Source: Ilumatobacteraceae bacterium (GTDB lineage: Bacteria; Actinomycetota; Acidimicrobiia; Acidimicrobiales; Ilumatobacteraceae). Taken from it: a stretch of DNA of 32,343 bases. A model generated the notes under the pieces. It was given only the letters and a program-made list of their open reading frames with translations, had not been told where the DNA came from and did no database searches. The DNA lies in NCBI GenBank assembly GCA_025463305.1, contig JAOBWK010000072.1, forward strand, positions 1 to 32,343. The letters are read 5' to 3'. Made by a program: the position numbers and the translations under genes. Each line of letters opens with the position of its first letter. Position 1 is the stretch's first letter. Shown here in pieces: positions 1-7,403 of this stretch.

Positions 1-1282
1 ACAGCGCTGCGTTGGCGGCGTCGTCGTCGAGGTAGCCGGGGCTGAGCGCGGGGCCACGGCAGCCGGGCTGACCGCGACCGGTGTCGGTGACGTCGACACC
101 GTCGTCGAACAGGCGCACCTCCATCTCGGCGGCGATCTTCCCGGCGGTGTGCAGGCGGTGGTCGGCGTCGTCCTGCAACGTCGTGCCCGTCAGCAGCCCC
201 GTCTCGTTGGAGCCGTAGAACTGCAGGACGGTGGCCCCGGTGAGCTGCTCGAAGTCGAGCGCGCGCAGGTACGGAACGGGCTCGCCGCCGGTGAACATCA
301 CCCGCAGCGACGAGAGGTCGACGGTGGCGGCGCCGGCGTCGCGGTCGGGCTGCAGCGCGGGCTCGCCGAGCAGCATGATGAACTGCGTGCTGACGCAGCA
401 CAGGGTGGTGACACGCTCGCGCTCGATCAGCTCGAGGGTGCGCGCCGCGTTGAAGCGCTCGAACGTGAGCACCGTTGCGCCGAGCACGAGCGGTGTCACG
501 TGGCTGGTCCACACGCCGAACCCGAACGGTGCCGGCACGGCGGCGCAGAACACGTCGTCGCCGGTGAGCGCACCGTTCTCGACGGCCTTGCGATGGAAGT
601 ACATCCAGCGGTTCTGGAAGTGGGTCACGCACTTCGGCATGCCCGTCGTGCCCGATGTCGAGTTGACGAGGAACAGGTCGTCCGGCCCGATCCGGCGCTG
701 CTGCTCGACGTCGGGCTCGAGCGCCGTCGCCTCGACCGGTTTGCCGTCGACGAGCACGCTGGTGTCAGCGTCAGTGGCGAGCGCGATCTCGAAGCGCGGC
801 ACGACGATGTGGTGGTCGATCGCGAGCCCGGACCCGCGCAGGCCGGCGACGAACGCCTCCTGCTCGGCACCGCGGTGCTCGGCGTGGGTGACGATGCGGC
901 GCGCGTCGGTCTTGGTGAGCAGGTGCGTGATCTCGCGGTCGCCGGCGCGGGCGCCCATCCCGATCACCGTGACACCGGCGCGCTCGGCGCCGACGAACAC
1001 GGCGTGGATGGTGGGCCCGTCGGGCAGCATCACCGCGACGCGGTCGCCCGGTTCGGCGCCCGAGGCGACGATCGCCGCGGCCACCCGGTCGGCGGCGACA
1101 TCGAGCTGGCGGTACGTGAGCGAGTGGTCGGGGGTGACGTATGCGACCTTGTCGCCCTGGTCGGCGGCATGGGTGCGCACGTGATCCGACACCGTGAGAT
1201 CGCCCCACCAGCCGTTGGCCCGGAACCGTGCGGCATCGTCGGGGTCGACGATGTTGCGGAACGTGCTCGGTGCGGCGCTCAT
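1..1282 (-). CDS. AMP-dependent acyl-CoA synthetase/ligase (3' end outside window)
   Basis: Member of the ANL adenylate-forming superfamily, expected to activate a carboxylic acid as acyl-AMP and then as a CoA thioester in the cytoplasm. The reading frame is open from the ATG at 1282 to the window edge, about 427 residues, so the small C-terminal domain with the catalytic lysine is missing from view. The AMP-binding P-loop STSGTTGMPK lies near residue 210, and a YGSNET motif (A5 type) comes later. The ATG overlaps the TGA of the upstream TetR gene (ATGA), so the two are probably translated together and belong to one transcript. The acid substrate cannot be told; the KstR-like neighbour hints at a lipid or steroid-type acid. 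Confidence 0.9.
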   Translation of the reverse strand, partial: MSAAPSTFRNIVDPDDAARFRANGWWGDLTVSDHVRTHAADQGDKVAYVTPDHSLTYRQLDVAADRVAAAIVASGAEPGDRVAVMLPDGPTIHAVFVGAERAGVTVIGMGARAGDREITHLLTKTDARRIVTHAEHRGAEQEAFVAGLRGSGLAIDHHIVVPRFEIALATDADTSVLVDGKPVEATALEPDVEQQRRIGPDDLFLVNSTSGTTGMPKCVTHFQNRWMYFHRKAVENGALTGDDVFCAAVPAPFGFGVWTSHVTPLVLGATVLTFERFNAARTLELIERERVTTLCCVSTQFIMLLGEPALQPDRDAGAATVDLSSLRVMFTGGEPVPYLRALDFEQLTGATVLQFYGSNETGLLTGTTLQDDADHRLHTAGKIAAEMEVRLFDDGVDVTDTGRGQPGCRGPALSPGYLDDDAANAAL

Positions 1283-2040
1283 CCCGCTGCCGCCACGCGC
1301 GGGACGGATCGAGACGTCGATTCGACGCGCGGTTCGAAGCGCGGTTCGAATCGCGGTTCCAGGATGAGGCGTACGGCTCGTTCCATCTTCACGCCGACAT
1401 CGTGGATCGGGAAGCGGCCGTTGGTCCAACCCATCAGCGACGAGTGCCACACCTGGCTGATCAGATCGATCAGGCCGTCGCGCACATCGTGGTCGAGATC
1501 GAGCAGCAGCGGCTCGAGCATCGCGCGCAGGTTGGTCGACACGTCGCCGGCGGCTTCGGCGACGCCCGGCTCGCTCGACGCGGCCGCTTTGATCAGTGCC
1601 TCGGCCAGGCGCGGCTTCTGCTCGAGCGAGCTCGACGCCCTGGCGAGCACCTCGACGACGCACTCCACCGGGGAGTCGCTGCGCGGTGGACGGCGCTCGA
1701 CGCGGCTGCGCAGATCGGCCGCCCAGTGCGCCATCGTGGCCGAGAGGAGGTGGTCCTTCGAGCCGAAGTAGCGGTAGAGCGTGCCGAGCGCGATGTCGGC
1801 CCGCTCGGCCACCTCGCGCATCCGCACCGCGTCGTAGCCGCCCTCGGTGGCGAGATCGAGCGCAGCCGCGATCGCCCCGTCGCGCCGTGCGAACTGGCGT
1901 GGTGTGGTGGGGTTCGTCGTCGGTTGGGCCACGCGTTGGGCCGCTCGTGGGGGCTCAGGGGGCGAGCTCATCGGCTCGATCGTAGGCGAGGTGCCGCGCG
2001 GCACGTCGGTGATCCGACGCTGCGATGTTGTGCGGGCCAT
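1279..2040 (-). CDS. TetR-family regulator, KstR-like
   Basis: DNA-binding repressor of the TetR family, 253 residues. After a Pro/Thr-rich leader of about 45 residues comes the helix-turn-helix (about 55-100) with the hallmark LGTLYRYFGSKDHLL. The ligand-binding domain resembles KstR, the mycobacterial repressor of cholesterol catabolism (pattern around LAEALIKAAASSEPG and ISQVWHSSLMGW), which suggests an acyl-CoA effector. Its ATG lies 10 bases from a palindrome fitting the KstR box. A TAACAT -10 candidate (2052-2047, minus strand) would place the transcription start on the ATG, so a leaderless, self-repressed mRNA is possible. Met24 is an alternative start. The C-terminus contains an EPRF repeat from a 12-bp tandem repeat. 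The stop overlaps the ligase start. Confidence 0.9.
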   Translation of the reverse strand: MARTTSQRRITDVPRGTSPTIEPMSSPPEPPRAAQRVAQPTTNPTTPRQFARRDGAIAAALDLATEGGYDAVRMREVAERADIALGTLYRYFGSKDHLLSATMAHWAADLRSRVERRPPRSDSPVECVVEVLARASSSLEQKPRLAEALIKAAASSEPGVAEAAGDVSTNLRAMLEPLLLDLDHDVRDGLIDLISQVWHSSLMGWTNGRFPIHDVGVKMERAVRLILEPRFEPRFEPRVESTSRSVPRVAAAG

Positions 2041-2050
2041 CCGGAAATGT

Positions 2051-2064
2051 TAGAACATGTTCCA
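2051..2064. promoter_or_regulatory. KstR-like operator between TetR and NMO-family genes
   Basis: TAGAACATGTTCCA fits the published KstR pattern TnnAACnnGTTnnA, with core palindrome GAACATGTTC. It overlaps the -10 candidate for the TetR gene on the minus strand and lies 38 bases before the plus-strand oxidoreductase start, so it can control both directions. Binding by the neighbouring TetR protein is inference. Confidence 0.75.
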
Positions 2065-2101
2065 ATAATTCCACTCAGTCGTCGGCAAGGGGCCCCACGT
2101 C

Positions 2102-3211
2102 ATGCGTACAGAAATCTGCGATCAGCTCGGCATCGAATATCCGATCTTCGCCTTCACCCACTGCCGCGACGTCGTCGCCGCGGTCAGCAAGGCCGGCGGG
2201 CTCGGCGTGCTCGGCGCCGTCGGCTTCAGCCCCGATCAGCTCGAGACGGAGCTCAACTGGATCGACGACAACATCGGCGGCAAGCCGTACGGCGTCGACA
2301 TCGTGATGCCCGCCACATCGGCCGGTGTCGACGGTTCCGATGCCGAGGCCCTGTACAAGCAGATCCAGGCGATGATCCCCGACGAGCACCGTCGCTTCGT
2401 CGACGAGCTGATGGAGCGCTTCGACATCCCCGAGATGCCGGAGGGCGAGAAGGTCGGCGGTGTGCTCGGTTGGGCCGAGGGCGTTGCACGTGCCCACGTC
2501 GACATCTCGTTCGGTCACCCGATCAAGCTGATCGCGAACGCGCTCGGCTCCCCGCCGAAGGACATCATCGATCGCGCCCACACCGAGGGCGTCAAGGTGG
2601 CCGCGCTCGCCGGCAAGGCCCAGCACGCCCAGCGCCACGTGAACAACGGCGTCGACATCGTCATCGCCCAGGGCTCCGAGGCCGGCGGTCACACCGGTGA
2701 GATCGGCACGATGGTGCTCGTCCCCGAGATCGTCGACGCGGTGCCGGGCACGCCCGTGCTCGCCGCCGGTGGCATCGGCACCGGCCGCCAGATCGCCGCG
2801 GGCATGGCCCTCGGTGCGCAGGGCGCCTGGTTGGGTTCGCTCTGGCTGGCCACCACCGAGAGCAGTTCGTCGCCCGAGCACCTCGAGCGCTACCTCGAGG
2901 CCACGTCGTCCGACACCGTCCGCTCGAAGTGCTACACGGGCAAGCCGGCCCGCCAGCTGCGCTCGGTGTGGACCGATGCGTGGGCCGACCCCGCGGGTCC
3001 GGGACCGCTCGGCATGCCGCTCCAGAACATCCTCACGGCAGAGGCCAACGCGCGCATCGCGCGCAGCCACCGCAAGGACCTGCAGTTCGTGCCGGTCGGC
3101 CAGATCGTCGGCCAGATGAACAGCGTCCGCCCCGTGCGTGAGGTGATGTTCGAGCTCGTCGAGGGCTACATCGACGCCGTCCAGCGCCTCTACGCCGGCC
3201 TCGGAGCCTGA
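2102..3211 (+). CDS. Nitronate monooxygenase-family FMN oxidoreductase
   Basis: FMN-dependent TIM-barrel enzyme of the NMO/2-nitropropane dioxygenase family, 369 residues, which is normal length. Visible motifs are the N-terminal IEYPIFAF and KAGGLGVLGA, the middle AQGSEAGGHTG, and the FMN-phosphate loop AAGGIGTGRQIAAGMALGA. The later TSSDTVRSKCYTGKPAR stretch resembles mycobacterial homologues. In mycobacteria, members of this broad family include IpdC, a flavin-dependent reductase acting on CoA thioesters in steroid ring degradation, so an acyl-CoA role is at least as likely as nitronate oxidation here. AAGGGG upstream is a plausible ribosome site. It is expressed divergently from the KstR-like regulator behind a shared operator. 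Confidence 0.88.
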   Translation: MRTEICDQLGIEYPIFAFTHCRDVVAAVSKAGGLGVLGAVGFSPDQLETELNWIDDNIGGKPYGVDIVMPATSAGVDGSDAEALYKQIQAMIPDEHRRFVDELMERFDIPEMPEGEKVGGVLGWAEGVARAHVDISFGHPIKLIANALGSPPKDIIDRAHTEGVKVAALAGKAQHAQRHVNNGVDIVIAQGSEAGGHTGEIGTMVLVPEIVDAVPGTPVLAAGGIGTGRQIAAGMALGAQGAWLGSLWLATTESSSSPEHLERYLEATSSDTVRSKCYTGKPARQLRSVWTDAWADPAGPGPLGMPLQNILTAEANARIARSHRKDLQFVPVGQIVGQMNSVRPVREVMFELVEGYIDAVQRLYAGLGA

Positions 3212-3219
3212 CCCTCGGC

Positions 3220-3236
3220 TCGTGACTTCGTCACGA
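3220..3236. terminator. Hairpin between convergent genes
   Basis: TCGTGAC-TTC-GTCACGA forms a perfect 7-bp stem with a 3-base loop. It sits just after the oxidoreductase stop and covers the stop codon of the convergent phosphotransferase gene. There is no T-run, so it is a candidate bidirectional terminator by position and symmetry only. Confidence 0.5.
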
Positions 3237-4316
3237 CTCGAACGGGTGGATGCCCAGCTTCTGGGCGAGCACGCGCGTGACCGGGTTGTCGAGCTCGTAG
3301 GGGCTGGCCTTGTCGCCCGGCTCGCCGTACATCTGGATGATCCGCATCATCACGCAGGCGAAGCGGAACCCGGCGAAGACCTCGTACCAGTGGAGGTCGT
3401 GCACCGTCTGGCCGGTGCCGGCCTCCCAGTACGCGACCGTCTCCTCGCGCGTGCCCATCCCCTCGAGCGGAGCGAGGCCGTAGGCCTGGAAGTCCTCGAG
3501 GAACAGCCACCAGCCGAGGTCCATCGACGGGCCGCCGAGCGACAGCATCTCCCAATCGAGCACGCCGGTGACCTCGAAGGTGTCCGTGTCGAACATCATG
3601 TTCCCGAGGCGCGCGTCGCCCCACGACAGCGCCGTCGGGCGGTGGGTCGGCATGTTGTCGTTCATCCACTTCCACGCGTAGTCGGCCACGGGTTGGGCTT
3701 CGCCGCGCGCCGACCACTCGTACGACTTCCGCCAGTACTCGAAGATCTGGTCGAACCCGGTCTCGCCGAGCTCGGGCTTGTCGAGGAACTTCACCTTCTC
3801 CACCGGGACGCTGTGGACCTTGATCATCGCATCCATCGCGTTGGTCCAGAGCGTGCGCCGCTTCTCCGGCGTCGCGTCGAAGAGGAAGCCGGCGGTGAGG
3901 TAGGGCGGCACGTCGGCCGGTGCAGCACCCGTGATGCGGCGCATCACGAAGAACCGTGCGCCGAGCAGGGACTCGTCGCTCTCGAGCCACAGCGTCGGCG
4001 GCACGGTGACGTCGGTGTCACGGTCGAGCAGGCTGAGCATGCGGTGCTGCAGCTCGAAGTCGGCCTCGAGGAACACCTTGTAGCCCTTCGGCTCGATGCG
4101 GATCACCAGCGAGTCGGTCCGGGGCTCACCGCCTTCCTTCCACGTCACGTCGGCGAGCAGCGTCTCGTTCGAGTACCCCGATCCCTGCGGCGCGTTGAAG
4201 TCGGAGATCTCGACGTCGGTGACGTCGGCGTCGGTGGCCTCCTGCAGCTTGGGCTGCAGCCAGGTGCGCAGCGTCGCACGGGTCTGGACGAGATCGCGCT
4301 GGTCAGGAATGGCCAT
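3231..4316 (-). CDS. Phosphotransferase family protein (APH/ACAD10-like kinase fold)
   Basis: Protein-kinase-like fold of the aminoglycoside phosphotransferase family, 361 residues. The catalytic loop is LSWGDARLGNMMFD (Asp234 as base, Asn239) and the metal-binding motif is VLDWEM (Asp254), followed by PSMDLGWW. The usual HGD histidine is a Trp. Such proteins are common beside acyl-CoA dehydrogenases in actinobacterial lipid-catabolism loci, and human ACAD10/11 fuse the same two domains. A role phosphorylating a hydroxylated acyl intermediate is therefore more likely than drug resistance; this is inference from context. A GGGGGA ribosome site lies about 8 bases before the ATG. The gene is divergent from the amidohydrolase-fold gene across the second KstR-like box. 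Confidence 0.87.
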   Translation of the reverse strand: MAIPDQRDLVQTRATLRTWLQPKLQEATDADVTDVEISDFNAPQGSGYSNETLLADVTWKEGGEPRTDSLVIRIEPKGYKVFLEADFELQHRMLSLLDRDTDVTVPPTLWLESDESLLGARFFVMRRITGAAPADVPPYLTAGFLFDATPEKRRTLWTNAMDAMIKVHSVPVEKVKFLDKPELGETGFDQIFEYWRKSYEWSARGEAQPVADYAWKWMNDNMPTHRPTALSWGDARLGNMMFDTDTFEVTGVLDWEMLSLGGPSMDLGWWLFLEDFQAYGLAPLEGMGTREETVAYWEAGTGQTVHDLHWYEVFAGFRFACVMMRIIQMYGEPGDKASPYELDNPVTRVLAQKLGIHPFES

Positions 4317-4357
4317 GTTGTGTTTCCCCCGGGTGAAGCTGCATCGGGCAGCAGAAC

Positions 4358-4371
4358 TGAAACGTGTTCCA
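4358..4371. promoter_or_regulatory. Second KstR-like operator
   Basis: TGAAACGTGTTCCA fits TnnAACnnGTTnnA. It shares the half GTGTTCCAAT (ATGTTCCAAT at the first site) with the box at 2051-2064. It lies 11 bases before the plus-strand ATG at 4383 and 41 bases from the minus-strand ATG at 4316, in a divergent promoter region of 66 bases. Confidence 0.7.
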
Positions 4372-4382
4372 ATCTAGGCGTT

Positions 4383-5306
4383 ATGGTGACCCGCATGAGC
4401 GAGTCCACCGCAGCTCCCAGTCGAACCTTTGCCGACATCGCGATCATCGACACGATGATCGGTTTCCCTCATGGCGACATGAAGGAGACGTACAAGTTCA
4501 TCACGGATCAGACCAAGGATCGTCAGTCGAAGGAGCAGTTCGAGTTCCCGGCCGAGTACATGTTCAAGGACGTGCCGGAGAAGACGCTGCGCGACGCCGC
4601 CGATCCGGTCGCCGCGACCCTCGCCGAGATGGACCGTTGGGGTGTCGCCAAGGGGATGATCAACGTCGGCAGCGCCGGCGACACCAGCGGTTCGGCGGAG
4701 AAGGCCTTGGCCAACCACCCCGATCGCTTCATCGCCTCCGTCGGTGGCGACCCGAACCAGGGCGTCGAGGGCATCCGCCGGATCCGTCGGCTCGCCGAGG
4801 AGTTCGACGTTCGCGCCGTCACCCTGTTCCCGGCGGGCACCTTCCCCCAGGTGGCCATCAACGAGCGGCTGATGTACCCGATCTACTCGCTGTGCTGCGA
4901 GCTCGACATCCCCGTGTTCTGCTGTGCCGGCGTGCCCGGGCCGCGCATCCGGATGAACCCACAGCGCGTCGAGCTGATCGACGACGTGATGTACGACTTC
5001 CCCGAGCTGACGTTCGTCACCAAGCACGGTTGCGAGCCGTGGCAGGACCTCGCCGTCAAGCTGATGCTGAAGTGGCCCGGCCTGCACTACTCGACGAGCG
5101 CGTTCGCCCCACGGCACTACCCGAAGGCCATCGTCGACTACGCGAACACGCGTGGCGCCGACAAGATCATCTACGCCGGCTACTTCCCGATGGGGTTGTC
5201 GCTGCAGCGGATCATGAGCGAGATGCCCCAGGTCGGCTTCAACGAGGACGTGTGGCCGAAGTTCCTCCACGACAACGCCGCTCGCGTCCTCAAGCTGGAT
5301 CGCTGA
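4383..5306 (+). CDS. Amidohydrolase-2 fold protein, metal site degenerate
   Basis: Member of the ACMSD-like amidohydrolase family (PF04909 type), 307 residues from the ATG at 4383; Met5 is an alternative. The frame is open far upstream, but an upstream start would run through the divergent phosphotransferase gene, so I reject it. The fold is recognisable from TKHGCEPWQDLAVKL and the final FLHDNAARVLKL. However, the N-terminal metal motif DxHxH reads DTMIG (Asp23-Gly27), and the C-terminal SDYP motif reads AGYFP, so the Asp ligand and base is gone. It may be non-catalytic or use a different mechanism. It is followed 6 bases later by an acyl-CoA dehydrogenase, so they form one operon behind the KstR-like box. 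Confidence 0.85.
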   Translation: MVTRMSESTAAPSRTFADIAIIDTMIGFPHGDMKETYKFITDQTKDRQSKEQFEFPAEYMFKDVPEKTLRDAADPVAATLAEMDRWGVAKGMINVGSAGDTSGSAEKALANHPDRFIASVGGDPNQGVEGIRRIRRLAEEFDVRAVTLFPAGTFPQVAINERLMYPIYSLCCELDIPVFCCAGVPGPRIRMNPQRVELIDDVMYDFPELTFVTKHGCEPWQDLAVKLMLKWPGLHYSTSAFAPRHYPKAIVDYANTRGADKIIYAGYFPMGLSLQRIMSEMPQVGFNEDVWPKFLHDNAARVLKLDR

Positions 5307-5312
5307 CCCGCG

Positions 5313-6533
5313 ATGGACTTCGACGACTCACCCGCAGAAGCCGCCTTCCGTCAGGAGGCGCGGGCCTTCCTCGAGGCCCACGCCAAGCTCAAGGACCCCG
5401 AGGCCGTCGGGCACGGCGGCAACCTCGTCGCCGGCTCGGAGGAGGAGCAGCAGCACGTCCGCGAGGCCCAGCAGTGGCAGGCGCTGCTGTACGACAACGG
5501 TTGGGCGGGCATCACCTGGCCGAAGGAGTACGGCGGCCGCGGCGGCACGTCGGTGCAGCAGATGATCTGGAACCAGGAGCTGGCCAAGTTCGATGCCGCG
5601 CCCGGTGTGTTCGCGCAGGGCATCGGCATGGCCGGCCCGACGCTGATGGCGCACGGCACCGCCGCCCAGAAGGAGCGGTTCATCGGGCCGATGCTGCGCG
5701 GCGACGAGCTGTGGTGCCAGCTGTTCTCCGAGCCGGGTGCGGGCTCCGACCTCGCCGCGCTGAGCACCAAGGCCGTGCGCGACGGCGACGAGTTCGTCGT
5801 CAACGGCCAGAAGGTCTGGACGTCCAGCGCGCACTACTGCGACTGGGGCATCCTGCTCACGCGCACCGACATCGACGTGCCGAAGCACCAGGGCATCACC
5901 TACTTCCTGGTCGACATGCGCTCGCCCGGCATCGAGATCCGCCCGCTGCGGCAGATCACCGGCATCGCCCACTTCAACGAGGTGTTCCTCACCGACGTGC
6001 GCATCCCGGCCGAGAACATGGTCGGCGAGCTCAACCGTGGGTGGGGCGTCACGATGACCACGCTCACCAGCGAGCGCACGCTCATCGGCGGCAACGCCTC
6101 GATCACCGCGGCCGACGTGATCAAGATCGTCAGGCGCTCCGGTCGTGAGGACGATCCCGTGGTGCGCAACGCGGCTGCTGCGATCATCACCCAGATGGAG
6201 ATCCTCAAGTACATGGGCCTGCGCGTGCAGACGTCCATCAGCCAGGGGACTGCCGCCGGCTCGGTGAGCTCGGTCCTCAAGCTCGGCTACACCAAGCTGC
6301 AGACGGAGTTCAACGACTTCGCGATGTCGCTCGCCGGTGCCTCCGGCATGCTCGACGCCGACGACGATCCCGCCACCCACCGCCGGGCCCAGCAGTTCCT
6401 CAACCAGTGGAGCAGCAAGATCGGCGGCGGCACCGATCAGGTCCAGCGCAACATCGTCGGCGAGCGCATCCTCGGCCTCCCCGGCGACGTCCGCGCCGAC
6501 AAGAACGTCCCGTTCAGCCAGATCCCGAAATAG
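5313..6533 (+). CDS. Acyl-CoA dehydrogenase
   Basis: FAD-dependent enzyme of the FadE family, 406 residues, the usual length. It desaturates an acyl-CoA at the alpha-beta position and passes electrons to ETF. Visible motifs are NGWAGITWPKEYGGRGG in the N-terminal helical domain, the flavin-contact loop FSEPGAGSDLAAL, VVNGQKVWTSSAHYCDWGIL in the beta domain, and GGGTDQVQRNIVGERILGLP at the C-terminus. The Glu before ArgIle in the last motif is the likely catalytic base. ACADs of steroid side chains are often alpha2-beta2 with a partner subunit, but no second ACAD is seen here, so this one may act alone or its partner lies elsewhere. The substrate is unknown. Confidence 0.93.
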   Translation: MDFDDSPAEAAFRQEARAFLEAHAKLKDPEAVGHGGNLVAGSEEEQQHVREAQQWQALLYDNGWAGITWPKEYGGRGGTSVQQMIWNQELAKFDAAPGVFAQGIGMAGPTLMAHGTAAQKERFIGPMLRGDELWCQLFSEPGAGSDLAALSTKAVRDGDEFVVNGQKVWTSSAHYCDWGILLTRTDIDVPKHQGITYFLVDMRSPGIEIRPLRQITGIAHFNEVFLTDVRIPAENMVGELNRGWGVTMTTLTSERTLIGGNASITAADVIKIVRRSGREDDPVVRNAAAAIITQMEILKYMGLRVQTSISQGTAAGSVSSVLKLGYTKLQTEFNDFAMSLAGASGMLDADDDPATHRRAQQFLNQWSSKIGGGTDQVQRNIVGERILGLPGDVRADKNVPFSQIPK

Positions 6534-6552
6534 GTGTTCGGGACCGGCCTCC

Positions 6553-6568
6553 GCTTCGCTTCGCTTCG
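6553..6568 (+). repeat. GCTTC short tandem repeat in convergent gap
   Basis: Three copies of a GCTTC pentamer lie in the 105-base gap between the convergent acyl-CoA dehydrogenase and SDR genes. The rest of the gap (6534-6638) is GC-rich with several short inverted stretches, but I see no clear terminator or gene in it. Confidence 0.5.
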
Positions 6569-6638
6569 GCTGCTCCCTCACGGCGGCTGGTCGCTGGCGC
6601 TCCGGGCGCCGCATCTCACGGGCGTCGTCGCTGCCGAC

Positions 6639-7394
6639 TCAGGGTTCGTGGGGGCTCGGGGCGCCGGCTCGGCGGAGGACGATCTCCGTCACGGACGCCG
6701 GTGCCGAGAGGCGGAGCAGGTAGCGCACGGTCTCGGCGACGTCGTCGGCATCGAGCATCTCGCCGGTGATCGAGTCGCGCACCCACGCCGACATGTCGGT
6801 CTCCACGAACGCAGGGCAGATCGCGCAGGCGCGCACACCGGTGGCCGCTTCCTCTGCGGCGATCGAGCGGGCGAGCGAGACGGCCGCCGCCTTCGACGCG
6901 CCGTAGGCGGCGAACCCGGGTGACGGCCACTCGCCGGCGATCGACGACGTGATCACGAACCACGACGCCCGCCCCGTTGCCGTTGCCGTTGCCGTCGCGG
7001 TGGCGCGCAGGGCCGGCATCGCGGCCTGGGCGAGCGCGAACGGTGCGGTGACGTTCATCCGCAGCATTCGCTCGAGGTCTCGTGCCGAGCCCTCGGCGGC
7101 CGAGCCGGCGTTGCCCCAACCGGCGTTCGACACGACGACATCGAGGCGTCCGAACCGCTCGAGGTGGTTGGCGACGAGCGCATCGGCCGCGCCGTCGGCG
7201 GACGCATCGGCGGCGAACGTGGCCACGGTGAGCCCGTCGGCGGACAGCGCTTCCCCCGCGGCGAGCAGCCGGGGCTCGCGGCGCGCCGACATCGTGACGG
7301 CGAAGCCGTCGAGGCCGAGCGCGGTGGCGACGGCGAGGCCGATGCCCGACGATGCTCCGGTGACGATGGCCGCACGGCGACCCGGGATGGCCAT
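6639..7394 (-). CDS. Short-chain dehydrogenase/reductase
   Basis: NAD(P)-dependent oxidoreductase with Rossmann fold, 251 residues. It carries the cofactor loop TGASSGIG (12-19), a NAG motif (SNAGWGN), a catalytic Ser in ITSSIAGEW and the YGASK catalytic pair. An ARREP stretch after the second strand would favour NADP(H). An unusual Thr-Ala run (ATATATATG), encoded by a hexanucleotide repeat at 6975-6998, lies just before the catalytic strand. The gene follows the aminotransferase by 9 bases and is probably in the same transcript. The substrate is unknown. Confidence 0.88.
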   Translation of the reverse strand: MAIPGRRAAIVTGASSGIGLAVATALGLDGFAVTMSARREPRLLAAGEALSADGLTVATFAADASADGAADALVANHLERFGRLDVVVSNAGWGNAGSAAEGSARDLERMLRMNVTAPFALAQAAMPALRATATATATATGRASWFVITSSIAGEWPSPGFAAYGASKAAAVSLARSIAAEEAATGVRACAICPAFVETDMSAWVRDSITGEMLDADDVAETVRYLLRLSAPASVTEIVLRRAGAPSPHEP

Positions 7395-7403
7395 GGCGAG
7401 ACG

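Noticed and set aside
3231..4316. Aminoglycoside resistance gene
   Set aside because: The fold is shared, but the operator, the ACAD neighbourhood and the altered HGD motif point to a metabolic kinase.
3222..4382. Upstream extension of the amidohydrolase-fold frame
   Set aside because: It runs antisense through the phosphotransferase gene and the translated part has no recognisable fold. The ATG at 4383 directly follows the operator-containing gap.
6553..6640. GC-rich repeat region as an insertion-sequence end or REP element
   Set aside because: Only a short pentamer run is present. I found no matching inverted end, target duplication or second copy in the window.
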